21,304 nt of DNA from JAMXLO01 sp041487355 (GTDB lineage Bacteria > Pseudomonadota > Alphaproteobacteria > Acetobacterales > Acetobacteraceae). The stretch spans positions 1-21,304 of the forward strand of contig JBGPND010000080.1 in NCBI GenBank assembly GCA_041487355.1. Reading direction: 5' to 3'. The translations under genes and the position numbers were made by a program. Positions 6,807-14,291 of the stretch are shown here, one piece after another; positions within the stretch are counted from its first letter, which is position 1; every line of letters starts with the position of its first letter. A model generated the notes under the pieces. The model saw nothing but the letters and a program-made list of their open reading frames with translations. It made no database searches and had not been told where the DNA came from.

Positions 6807-8240
6807 ATGCCCGACACGGCGCTTCCGCCGCAACGCGCTTTGCTCGACGCCATTCGCGCAGTGGTCGGCGAGCGCGGCCTGCTGACCGATCCCGCGGATA
6901 CATCCAGCTATACGGAAGACTGGCGGCGTCTTTATCGCGGCAGCACCCCCGGAGTGATTCGCCCCGGCAGCACCGAGGAACTGGCGCGCGTGGTCCGTCT
7001 TTGTGCCGCGGCGCGTGCGCCGATCGTGCCGCAGGGCGGCAACACGTCGATGGTCGGGGGCGCCACTCCGGCGGAGGACGGCAGTGAATTCGTGCTGAGC
7101 CTCTCCCGCATGACGCGCATCCGCGATATCGACCCCATCGACCAGACGCTGACCATCGAAGCCGGGGTCACGCTGAAGGCGGCGCAGAATGCCGCCGCCG
7201 ATGCAGGCTGCCTGTTGCCTTTGTCGATCTCCTCGGAGGGCAGCGCGCAGATCGGCGGCATCCTCGCCACCAACGCCGGCGGCAACAACACCGTGCGCTA
7301 CGGCAATGCGCGCGACCTCGTGCTCGGCCTGGAGGTGGTGCTGCCGGACGGCTCGGTGTGGAACGGCTTGCGCCGGCTGCGCAAGGACAACACCGGCTAT
7401 TGCCTGCGCCAGCTTTTCGTCGGCTCGGAAGGAACGCTCGGCATCATCACCGCGGCGGTGCTGAAACTGGTGCCGCGGCCGCGCGAGACCTGCGTGGCGC
7501 TCTGCGCCGTTGGCTCCCCCGAGGCGGCGCTCGATCTGTTCAGCCGATTCCAGGCACACGATCCCGCCGCGGTGCAGGCGTTCGAATACATGTCCGGCCC
7601 CGGGATCGACTTCGTGCTGAAGCACATCGCGGGTGCGGTGCTGCCGCTCGCCCAACCGGCACGGCACTACGTGCTGGCGGAGCTCGCCACGCCGCGCCCC
7701 GACGCGGGTCTGCGCGCGTCACTGGAAGCGGTGCTGGAGCAGGCGCTTGAAGATGGCATCGTTACGGATGCCGGAATCGCCGAAAGCGAAGCGCAACGCG
7801 CGGCGATCTGGCGGCTGCGCGAGGAACACTCCGAGGCGCAGAAGCGCGAAGGCGCCAGCGTGAAGAACGACGTTTCGGTGCCCGTCTCGAAAGTGCCGGA
7901 ATTCATCCGCCGCGCCACCGCCGCGTGCGAGAAGCTGGTCCCCGGCATCCGCGCCGTTCCGTTCGGCCACATGGGCGACGGCAACATCCACTTCAATCTC
8001 GAGCAGCCGGTTGGCGCCGACCCTGCATGGTTTCTCGCGCAGGATCACGCGATCATGGATACCGTCAACGAGGTGGTCCGTGCGCTGGACGGCAGCTTCT
8101 CGGCGGAGCACGGCATCGGCAAGCTGAAGCCCTACATGATGCCCGACTGGCGCGGCGGCGCCGAGCTGGAGGCGATGCGCCGGATCAAGGCCGCGCTCGA
8201 CCCGCTCGGCATCATGAACCCTGGGAAGGTACTGCCCTAG
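6807..8240 (+). CDS. FAD-binding oxidoreductase, GlcD / D-2-hydroxyglutarate dehydrogenase type
   Basis: A 477-residue flavoprotein of the vanillyl-alcohol-oxidase/PCMH fold that oxidises D-2-hydroxy acids. The N-terminal FAD domain (about 45-225) has PQGGNTS (75-81), ISSEGSAQIGGILATNAGGN and SEGTLGIIT. The C-terminal FAD-oxidase domain has the substrate and metal motif HMGDGNIHFN (His388 onwards), AEHGIGKLK (Glu434, His435) and the ending DPLGIMNPGKVLP. It has no Fe-S domain and no adjacent glcE/glcF, which points to a stand-alone D-2-hydroxyglutarate or D-lactate dehydrogenase-like enzyme that passes electrons to an electron-transfer flavoprotein or the quinone pool. The ATG at 6807 is preceded by GGAGA. 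D-lactate, glycolate and D-2-hydroxyglutarate cannot be told apart from sequence alone. Confidence 0.93.
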   Translation: MPDTALPPQRALLDAIRAVVGERGLLTDPADTSSYTEDWRRLYRGSTPGVIRPGSTEELARVVRLCAAARAPIVPQGGNTSMVGGATPAEDGSEFVLSLSRMTRIRDIDPIDQTLTIEAGVTLKAAQNAAADAGCLLPLSISSEGSAQIGGILATNAGGNNTVRYGNARDLVLGLEVVLPDGSVWNGLRRLRKDNTGYCLRQLFVGSEGTLGIITAAVLKLVPRPRETCVALCAVGSPEAALDLFSRFQAHDPAAVQAFEYMSGPGIDFVLKHIAGAVLPLAQPARHYVLAELATPRPDAGLRASLEAVLEQALEDGIVTDAGIAESEAQRAAIWRLREEHSEAQKREGASVKNDVSVPVSKVPEFIRRATAACEKLVPGIRAVPFGHMGDGNIHFNLEQPVGADPAWFLAQDHAIMDTVNEVVRALDGSFSAEHGIGKLKPYMMPDWRGGAELEAMRRIKAALDPLGIMNPGKVLP

Positions 8241-8276
8241 CTCATAATGCCGAGCGCGAGACTTGACTTGCAATCG

Positions 8277-8345
8277 TCATCCCCGCGGAAGCGGGAATCC
8301 AGAGCGGCAAAAAAAGCACCAGTCGCACTGGATGCCCGCATTCGA
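8277..8345. repeat. Dispersed palindromic repeat (GTCATCCCCGC type)
   Basis: The left part GTCATCCCCGCGGAAGCGGG starts at 8277. GCGGGAATCCAG (8291-8302) pairs with the complement of 8328-8339 at 11 of 12 positions. This matches a very widespread bacterial repeat type in which GTCATCCCCGC and CTGGATGCCCGC arms enclose a short loop. It lies about 37 bp after the flavoprotein stop and could act as a transcription end or an mRNA-stabilising hairpin. Confidence 0.7.
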
Positions 8346-8378
8346 GCGTGTGAAGAAACCGGCCAATCGACCCACAGT

Positions 8379-8497
8379 GTCATTGCGAGGAGCGAAGCGG
8401 TGGCCGTCCCCGGACTTGATCCGGGGATCACCCGGCCAAGCAAGCTCGGGGTAAGTGCGCACCGACCACGAGATTGCTTCGCTGCGCTCGCAATGAC
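8379..8497. repeat. REP-like inverted repeat pair (GTCATTGCGAG type) with inner hairpin
   Basis: GTCATTGCGAGGAGCGAAGC (8379-8398) is inverted, with a 2-nt indel, at 8476-8497 (GCTTCGCTGCGCTCGCAATG onwards). Between the arms, TCCCCGGA (8407-8414) and TCCGGGGA (8420-8427) form a second hairpin. The GTCATTGCGAG...GCTTCGC arms are a recognisable dispersed repeat of proteobacterial chromosomes. It is one of several repeats in the 567-bp stretch 8241-8807, which otherwise holds only the Uma2 fragment. Confidence 0.8.
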
Positions 8498-8516
8498 AGT
8501 CGGACGTGGTGGTCGC

Positions 8517-8705
8517 CTATTGCTTCACACTCTCTCCGGCGCGGGCGAATACCGTGGCGGCGATACGCGCCTGCTCGAGCATGACATTAGTCCGCCCGGT
8601 CATCGCAATGATCTGGACGCCGTCGAATTCGCAGCGCAATTCCTGCCTGCGTTCCCAGGCCAGGAACTCCTCCACCGTGAGCGGCTGTGACAGCTTCATG
8701 CTCAT
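8517..8705 (-). pseudogene. Uma2-family (DUF820) nuclease-like gene fragment
   Basis: The 62-residue frame opens with MSMKLSQPLTVEEFLAWERR and QELRCEFDGVQIIAMTGRT. This is the N-terminus of Uma2-family proteins (PD-(D/E)xK-like, typically about 190 residues), where the block reads as TVEEFLAWE...ELRxEFDG. After the MTG position the family resemblance stops, and the ORF ends within about 25 further codons. The catalytic region is therefore missing. The fragment lies amid dispersed repeats, as expected for a decaying gene. Expression is unlikely. Confidence 0.7.
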
Positions 8706-8807
8706 GACGGCGCTCTATAGCACATCCGGCTCGCCGCCCCACATCCTGGGAATGAATCGGTCCCGGATGGCGTCATTCCACTCGGGACCCAGCATGAAAG
8801 ATCCAAG

Positions 8808-9875
8808 GTGACCCAGGCCTGGCTCAACCGGATCGGCACCGCGGTTCCGCCGCACGACATCCATGCGGAGTTCATCGACTTCGCCCGCTCCGCCCTGCCG
8901 GACGAGCGTGCGACAGCGTTGTTCGATCGCATGGTGGGCCTGGCGGATATCCAGCATCGGTTCTCCTTCTTCGAACCGGGCCCGAAGCCGCGTGATCGCT
9001 TCCTCGACAGCGAGCGCTTCTACCGGCGCGGCGGCTTTCCCTCCACCGGCGACCGGATGGCCCGTTTCGAGAGCGAGGCGCTGGCACTCGCGATGCAGGC
9101 GATCGTTGCACTGGACATTCAAGGGGATCGTGCCGCCATCACCCATCTGATCGTGGCGAGCTGCACCGGGTTCACCGCCCCCGGTCTCGATTTCCATATC
9201 ATGCACGCGGCAGGGCTCTCGCCCTCGGTGGAGCGCACCATCGTCGGATTCATGGGCTGCTTTGCCGCGGTGAACGCACTGAAGCTAGCCCGCCACATCG
9301 TTCGCTCCGAACCGCGCGCGAAAGTGCTGGTGGTCAATCTGGAACTCTCCGGCCTGCATCTTCAGGAACAGTGGCAGCTCGAGAAGATGTTGAGCTTCCT
9401 GCTGTTTGGTGACGGCTGCGGCGCCTGCCTGGTCTCCGCGGAGCCCACCGGGCTGGCGCTCGATCGCTTCCACGCGACGGTGATCCCGCGCACCGCCGAT
9501 CTGATCACCTGGCACATCCGCGACCAGGGGTTCGAGATGCATCTCTCGGGCCAGGTGCCCGGCCGCATCCGCCGCTGGCTGAAGGAGCATGGCGCCGCAC
9601 TGCTCGGCAATCGCACCGCGAACGACATCGCACTATGGGCCGTGCATGCCGGTGGCCGCTCCATCCTGGATGCGGTCCAGCATGGGTTCGCGCTGCCCCC
9701 GGATGCGCTGCGCTTTTCGCGCGACGTGCTGCGGGATTTCGGCAACATGTCCTCTGCCACGCTGGTCTTTGTGCTCGATCGCATCATGCGTGAGCCCGGC
9801 AGCGCGGGCGACGGGATGGCGATGGCGTTCGGTCCGGGCCTCACAGTGGAAACATTTGCGTTCCGTCGCCCATGA
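8808..9875 (+). CDS. Type III polyketide synthase (chalcone/stilbene synthase family)
   Basis: A 355-residue homodimer-type ketosynthase that extends an acyl-CoA starter with malonyl-CoA and cyclises the product to a pyrone, resorcinol or related ring. The Cys-His-Asn triad is visible: Cys151 in GFMGCFAAVNAL, His280 in WAVHAGGRSILDAV, and Asn313 in FGNMSSATLV. The family's C-terminal GFGPG loop reads AFGPGLT (340-346). The start is a GTG at 8808, chosen because MTQAWLNRIGTAVPPHDIH matches the expected N-terminus; the ribosome-binding site is weak. Its stop overlaps the methyltransferase start (ATGA), so the genes are translationally coupled. The starter unit and product are unknown; the neighbours suggest C-methylation or O-methylation and oxidation or reduction of the ring or chain. 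Confidence 0.95.
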   Translation: MTQAWLNRIGTAVPPHDIHAEFIDFARSALPDERATALFDRMVGLADIQHRFSFFEPGPKPRDRFLDSERFYRRGGFPSTGDRMARFESEALALAMQAIVALDIQGDRAAITHLIVASCTGFTAPGLDFHIMHAAGLSPSVERTIVGFMGCFAAVNALKLARHIVRSEPRAKVLVVNLELSGLHLQEQWQLEKMLSFLLFGDGCGACLVSAEPTGLALDRFHATVIPRTADLITWHIRDQGFEMHLSGQVPGRIRRWLKEHGAALLGNRTANDIALWAVHAGGRSILDAVQHGFALPPDALRFSRDVLRDFGNMSSATLVFVLDRIMREPGSAGDGMAMAFGPGLTVETFAFRRP

Positions 9876-10582
9876 GCCTCGCCACGCGCAGCACGGCCGA
9901 AGAGCGGATGGACACCGATTGCGTCGATTACGACGACTATCGGCGCTGCCTGCGCGATCTCGCGCGCGTCAATACCGTCACGCTCACGCATCGGCCGACA
10001 CTTGCCTGGCTTGCGCGCGAGGTGGGCGACCGCAAGTCCTTCTCGCTGCTCGATGTCGCCTGCGGCCATGGCGACGTCCTGCGGCGCATCCGCCGCTGGG
10101 CTGCACGAAACGGTATCTCTGCGCGGCTGGAAGGCGTGGACCTCAATCCGTGGAGCATGCATGCGGCGCGCGAAGCGACACCGGAATCAGCGCGGATCAC
10201 CTACCACACCGCCAACGTATTCGCCTTCCAGCCGGACGGTGACGGCTTCGACTTCATCATCAGCTCGCAATTCACCCACCACCTGACCGATGGCCAGGTG
10301 GTCATGTTCATCCGCTGGATGGAGGCGCATGCGCGACGCGGCTGGTTCATCGGCGACCTGCACCGCCACTGGTTCCCGTACTACGGCTTCGGCCTGCTCG
10401 CATGGCTGGCGCGCTGGCATCGCTTCGTCCTGAGCGACGGCCGCATCTCGATTGCGCGCAGCTTCGTGCCAGACGATTGGCGCCGACTGGTGCGCTCCGC
10501 CGGGCTGACCGAGGCTGACGTCGCGATCACCTGGCACCTGCCGTTCCGGCTCTGCGTCGCGCGACGATGCCCGGACCGGTGA
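9872..10582 (+). CDS. Class I SAM-dependent methyltransferase of the PKS cassette
   Basis: A 236-residue methyltransferase. Motif I is LLDVACGHGD (59-68), with an acidic residue after beta-2 (GVDLNP, Asp90) for SAM ribose binding and the motif FDFIISSQFTHHL (126-138). The segment CLRDLARVNTVTLTHRPTLAWL near residues 26-47 is the part I associate with methyltransferases next to type III PKS genes. Its ATG overlaps the PKS stop by 4 bp, and its own last 16 bp overlap the flavoprotein gene, so the three genes form one transcription and translation unit. It probably methylates the PKS product; whether at O or C is unknown. Confidence 0.9.
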   Translation: MSLATRSTAEERMDTDCVDYDDYRRCLRDLARVNTVTLTHRPTLAWLAREVGDRKSFSLLDVACGHGDVLRRIRRWAARNGISARLEGVDLNPWSMHAAREATPESARITYHTANVFAFQPDGDGFDFIISSQFTHHLTDGQVVMFIRWMEAHARRGWFIGDLHRHWFPYYGFGLLAWLARWHRFVLSDGRISIARSFVPDDWRRLVRSAGLTEADVAITWHLPFRLCVARRCPDR

Positions 10583-11688
10583 TCATCGGCGGCGGGCCGG
10601 CCGGCGCCACCGCGGCCATCTTGCTCGCGCGGGCCGGGCGCGCGGTGACGCTGATCGAGCGCAATGCCGTCCCCACCGACAAGGTATGCGGCGATTTCCT
10701 CAGCGCCGAGGCGATTGCGGCAATCGCGGGCCTGGGCGTCGATCTCCCCGCGCTGGCGCCGTCGCCGATCACCGCTGTTCGCCTGGTGCACGGGAACCGC
10801 ACAGCGGCCACGCGCCTGCCATTTCCTGCGCTCGGTCTGACGCGTCGCGCACTGGACGAGGCACTGTTGCAGCAGGCGAAGGTGAGTGGAGCCACGATTC
10901 TGCGCGGCCACCCCGTCCGCGGCATCAGTCGGAACAACGGATCGCTGTGGCTCGATTGCGGTTCGCTTGGACAGGTCGCCGCCGACACCGTGTTCCTTGC
11001 CACAGGCAAGCATGATCTGCGTGGCGCGGCGCGGACCGGGCGCGGCACTGGCCTGGTCGGGCTGAAGATGTATTACACGCTCGAGCCACGCCAGCAGGCC
11101 GCGCTGCGACGTCATGTCGAGCTGATCCTGTTCGCCGGCGGCTATGCCGGCTTGCAGCTCGTGGAGTCCGAGCAGGCAGTACTGTGTGTGCTGGTGCCCG
11201 GTGCAAGACTGCGCGCCGCGGACGGACATTGGGACAATCTGCTCGATTCACTGACGCATGAGTGCCCACACCTGGCCGATCGGCTAGCCGGCGCCCACGC
11301 GCTGATAGAGCGGCCGCTGGCGATCGCCGGCCTGCCCTATGGCTATACGCACGCAGCGAACGAGCATGACTGGCCCGGGCTGTTTCGCCTCGGCGATCAG
11401 GCGACGGTGATTGCCTCGCTCACCGGCGACGGCGTGGCGCTCGCGCTGGCCAGTGCAACGCTGGCGGCGCGGACCTGGCTCGAGCACGGCAACGTCGCCG
11501 CATCCTACCACCGTGCCTGGGCGAGGCGCCTGGCGCTGCAGATGCGCCTGGCTTCGCTCATTCATCGCGCCTGTCTTGCCCCGGCTGCGCAGCCTTGGCT
11601 GCTGCGGACCTGCCGCGGCTGGCCCGGTGTCATGCGGCTGGCTGCCTCCTGGACCCGAATGCGAGGCATAATCCCCCCGCGGTGCTGA
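10567..11688 (+). CDS. FAD-dependent oxidoreductase of the PKS cassette (geranylgeranyl-reductase-like)
   Basis: A 373-residue flavoprotein. The N-terminal dinucleotide-binding motif is IIGGGPAGATAA (6-17), with Glu31 at the end of beta-2. VCGDF (40-44) is the variant of the KVCGE motif seen in geranylgeranyl-reductase and halogenase-like flavoproteins. The second FAD motif is RLGDQATVIASLTGDGVALA (Gly276-Asp277). It overlaps the methyltransferase gene by 16 bp. By analogy with flavoproteins beside type III PKS genes it may hydroxylate the aromatic ring to a quinone or reduce an unsaturated chain. The C-terminus (SLIHRACLAPAAQPW) is hydrophobic enough to suggest membrane association. Confidence 0.92.
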   Translation: MPGPVIIGGGPAGATAAILLARAGRAVTLIERNAVPTDKVCGDFLSAEAIAAIAGLGVDLPALAPSPITAVRLVHGNRTAATRLPFPALGLTRRALDEALLQQAKVSGATILRGHPVRGISRNNGSLWLDCGSLGQVAADTVFLATGKHDLRGAARTGRGTGLVGLKMYYTLEPRQQAALRRHVELILFAGGYAGLQLVESEQAVLCVLVPGARLRAADGHWDNLLDSLTHECPHLADRLAGAHALIERPLAIAGLPYGYTHAANEHDWPGLFRLGDQATVIASLTGDGVALALASATLAARTWLEHGNVAASYHRAWARRLALQMRLASLIHRACLAPAAQPWLLRTCRGWPGVMRLAASWTRMRGIIPPRC

Positions 11689-11834
11689 CCTATCTCGCCG
11701 TCAACTACGACGTCGGATTCGGCGTGGCCATGATGGTAGCGACGACGATCGGTCTGATCAGCTTCATCATTGCCCGCCTCCTTGGACCGGAGACCAAGGG
11801 TCATGTCTTCGAATCGGACGTGGTCGTCACCTGA
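11682..11834 (+). pseudogene. 3' remnant of an MFS transporter gene
   Basis: Fifty codons in one frame encode a transmembrane helix (VGFGVAMMVATTIGLISFII) followed by LLGPETKGHVFESDVVV. This is the cytoplasmic GPETKG end typical of major-facilitator transporters of the sugar/metabolite:H+ symporter type. The first 11 helices are missing: upstream sequence in all frames belongs to the flavoprotein gene, whose stop lies at 11686-11688. The fragment therefore begins exactly at a junction, which looks like a deletion or insertion scar. A start codon (GTG at 11682) exists, but a functional 50-residue product is unlikely. Confidence 0.65.
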
Positions 11835-12044
11835 CGCTCCGCCGCGCCTGAACACGAGAGAGTGATCGCCTCACCGGCGGCCAATGATGTCCATCGTCAT
11901 CGGTCGCGCCTGTTGCCGCCTGCGGCCGGCCAGCCCCTCCCCGGCTTGCATCGTCACCGCGCCTGACGCACAAACCCCGCACCGTTTGGCCGGACGCGCC
12001 AGTCCGCAGTACACTGCGCTGCCAGAAGGGGACCGTCACGCAGG
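11835..12044. other. Non-coding spacer upstream of lptF
   Basis: This 210-bp stretch lies between the MFS remnant and lptF and probably carries the promoter of the lptF-to-rsmA operon. I see no clear promoter hexamers, repeat or terminator. A purine-rich AGAAGGGGA about 13 nt before the lptF ATG and a closer CAGG are the only ribosome-binding-site candidates. Confidence 0.4.
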
Positions 12045-13172
12045 ATGCGCACCGGCAAGCTAATCACCCGGCTCGACCGCTATATCTTCCGCCAGCTGGC
12101 TCTCGCGCTGGTCGCCGTGACCGGCGGGCTGACGGCGCTGATCTGGCTTGTCCAGTCGCTGCGCTTCGTCGAGCTCGTGGTCAATCACGGCCTCTCCCTC
12201 GGCGTCTTCATGCAACTCACCGGCCTGCTGATCCCGAGCTTTGTCGCGGTGATCCTGCCGATCACGGTTTTCGTCGTCGTGCAATTCATCTACCAGCGCC
12301 TGGCGGGCGACCGGGAGATCACCGTGATGCGCGCCGCCGGCCTGTCGCCCTTGGCACTCTCGCGCCCCGCATTGGCGCTGACCATCCTGGTCATCGCCTG
12401 CGGTTACACCCTCAATCTCTGGATCGTGCCCGCCAGCCTCACGTCGTTCCGGCAGTTTCAATGGGAGATTCGCAATCGCGTGGCCGCCTTCCTGCTGCAG
12501 GAAGGCGTGTTCACGCCGGTTTCCGACGATCTCACCGTCTATGTGCGTTCGCGCGATCCGGATGGGACGCTGCGCGGCATCCTGGTGGATGACGGACGCG
12601 ACAAGACGGCACACGCCACCATCCTTGCCGAGCGGGGCCGCCTGGTGGAAGGCCCGAACGGTCCGCGCGTGCTGCTGGTCAGCGGCAGCCGGCAGGAGAT
12701 CGACCACCAGACCGGCCGGCTCAATGTGCTGACCTTTGGCCAGAACGAGCTCGACCTCTCCGACAACAGTCGCAATGGCGGCGAGCGGCTGCGCGACATG
12801 TCCGAGCTGTCGCTGCGCGAGCTGTTGGATCCACACCCATCCAATGTCCGAGACGTGCCGAAGTGGATCGCCGAGGGACACAAACGCCTGGCGACCCCGC
12901 TGACCGCACTGTCTTTCGCCTTCGTCGCGCTGCTCTCGGTGCTCACCGGAACATTCCGCCGGCATAGCAGTCTTGTCAGACCGCTCGTCGCTGTCGGCGC
13001 GGTGGTGGTGCTGCTTGCCGCCGGATTCGCGGTGGACAATCTTGCCGCGCGTGACAATGCGTTGCTCCCGCTGGTCTGGCTGCAGGCGCTGACACCGGGC
13101 GTGATCTGTGGCTGGCTGCTGCTTGGGCCGCGGTTGCTGACGCCGTGGCGGCAGCCGGCCGAGGCGACCTGA
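12045..13172 (+). CDS. lptF: LPS export ABC transporter permease LptF
   Basis: LptF and LptG form the inner-membrane half of the LptB2FG exporter, which lifts LPS out of the inner membrane. The 375-residue length fits. Topology is typical: LDRYIFRQLALALVAVTGGL opens the first helix, followed by helices around 55-80 and 100-125, a periplasmic beta-jellyroll domain (about 130-270), and three C-terminal helices (about 285-365). The AGDREITVMRAAGLSP segment near residue 90 is the cytoplasmic coupling region that contacts LptB. The start is the ATG at 12045. The stop is 4 nt before the lptG start. lptB itself is not in the window. Confidence 0.96.
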   Translation: MRTGKLITRLDRYIFRQLALALVAVTGGLTALIWLVQSLRFVELVVNHGLSLGVFMQLTGLLIPSFVAVILPITVFVVVQFIYQRLAGDREITVMRAAGLSPLALSRPALALTILVIACGYTLNLWIVPASLTSFRQFQWEIRNRVAAFLLQEGVFTPVSDDLTVYVRSRDPDGTLRGILVDDGRDKTAHATILAERGRLVEGPNGPRVLLVSGSRQEIDHQTGRLNVLTFGQNELDLSDNSRNGGERLRDMSELSLRELLDPHPSNVRDVPKWIAEGHKRLATPLTALSFAFVALLSVLTGTFRRHSSLVRPLVAVGAVVVLLAAGFAVDNLAARDNALLPLVWLQALTPGVICGWLLLGPRLLTPWRQPAEAT

Positions 13173-13176
13173 GCGG

Positions 13177-14289
13177 ATGACAGCCGCGGTTACTCTGTCG
13201 ATCTATATCGCCCGACAGTTCACCGGCTCGGTGATCGCGATGCTGTTCGCACTGTGCGGCCTGGTCGCGATGTTCGACTTCATCGAGCTGTTGCGCCGCT
13301 CCGCCACCAAGCCCGACGCGACCTTCGCCCTGGTCGCCGAGATCGCGGCATTGCGCCTGCCCTACATCGCAACGCAGATCCTCCCGTTCGCCGTACTGCT
13401 CGGCGGCATCCTGTGCTTCTGGCGCCTGACCCGATCCTCCGAGCTGATCGTCGCTCGTGCCGCCGGCATCTCCGCCTGGGAATTTCTCACCGCGCCGACG
13501 CTCTGCGCCCTGCTGCTGGGCGCGCTGGCGACCGGCGTGGTGAGCCCGATTTCCTCCGCCATGCTCGCGCGCGCCGAGACGCTCGACAACACGTATCTGA
13601 AGACCGGCGGCGGCCCGCTTGCACTCACCGGCGGCCAGCTCTGGCTGCGCCAGTCGGACCACGCGTTGTCGCCGCAAGGGGTGGCGATCATCCATGCGCA
13701 TGGCGTCGAGCTGCACGGCAAGCGGCTGACGGCCACCGAGGTCAGCGTGTTCCGCCTCGACGGGCGCGATCGGCTGCTCACCCGCATCGAGGCAAGCGAG
13801 GCGACGCTTGGCGCCGGGGCCTGGCAGTTACGGAACGCCCGCACCATCCGCCCGGAACAGATGCCCGAACCGCCTGCCACGATCAGCCTGCCGACCGATC
13901 TCACCGTGGCGCGCGTGCAGGAAAGCTTCGCCTCGCCTGACACGCTTTCCGTCTGGGCGCTGCCCGACTTCATCGCCCTGCTCGACCGGTCGGGCTTCTC
14001 CTCCATCCGTCACCGCCTGCACTTCCAGGCATTGCTGGCCCTGCCGCTGCTCGCCGGCACCATGGCCCTGGTATCCGCCGGCTTCTCCATGCGCCCGGCG
14101 CGCCGGGGCGGCGTGGCGCGGATGATTGCCAGCGGGGTCGCAGCCGGATTCGCATTGTTCGTCGTCTCCAAGATGGCGGAGGAATTCGGCCAGTCGGGTG
14201 CGCTGCCCGTCGCGCTCGCGGCCTGGGCGCCGAGTGCCTCGGGCCTGATGCTGGCTCTCTCCCTGCTGCTGCACACGGAAGACGGTTGA
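13177..14289 (+). CDS. lptG: LPS export ABC transporter permease LptG
   Basis: The 370-residue partner of LptF. The N-terminal helix LSIYIARQFTGSVIAMLFAL is followed by FDFIELLRRS and by the SSELIVARAAGISAWE segment, the LptB-coupling counterpart of the one in LptF. A periplasmic domain (about 130-270) and three C-terminal helices follow, including ALLALPLLAGTMALVSAGFS and the conserved RRGG region. Telling LptF from LptG rests on order (lptF first) and on overall character. It starts 4 nt after lptF, and lptD starts 2 nt after its stop, which indicates a single operon. Confidence 0.95.
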   Translation: MTAAVTLSIYIARQFTGSVIAMLFALCGLVAMFDFIELLRRSATKPDATFALVAEIAALRLPYIATQILPFAVLLGGILCFWRLTRSSELIVARAAGISAWEFLTAPTLCALLLGALATGVVSPISSAMLARAETLDNTYLKTGGGPLALTGGQLWLRQSDHALSPQGVAIIHAHGVELHGKRLTATEVSVFRLDGRDRLLTRIEASEATLGAGAWQLRNARTIRPEQMPEPPATISLPTDLTVARVQESFASPDTLSVWALPDFIALLDRSGFSSIRHRLHFQALLALPLLAGTMALVSAGFSMRPARRGGVARMIASGVAAGFALFVVSKMAEEFGQSGALPVALAAWAPSASGLMLALSLLLHTEDG

Positions 14290-14291
14290 CG

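Noticed and set aside
8241..8516. Possible CRISPR array in the repeat-rich stretch
   Set aside because: The repeats are of different types and inverted; there are no regularly spaced direct repeats of 24-40 bp.
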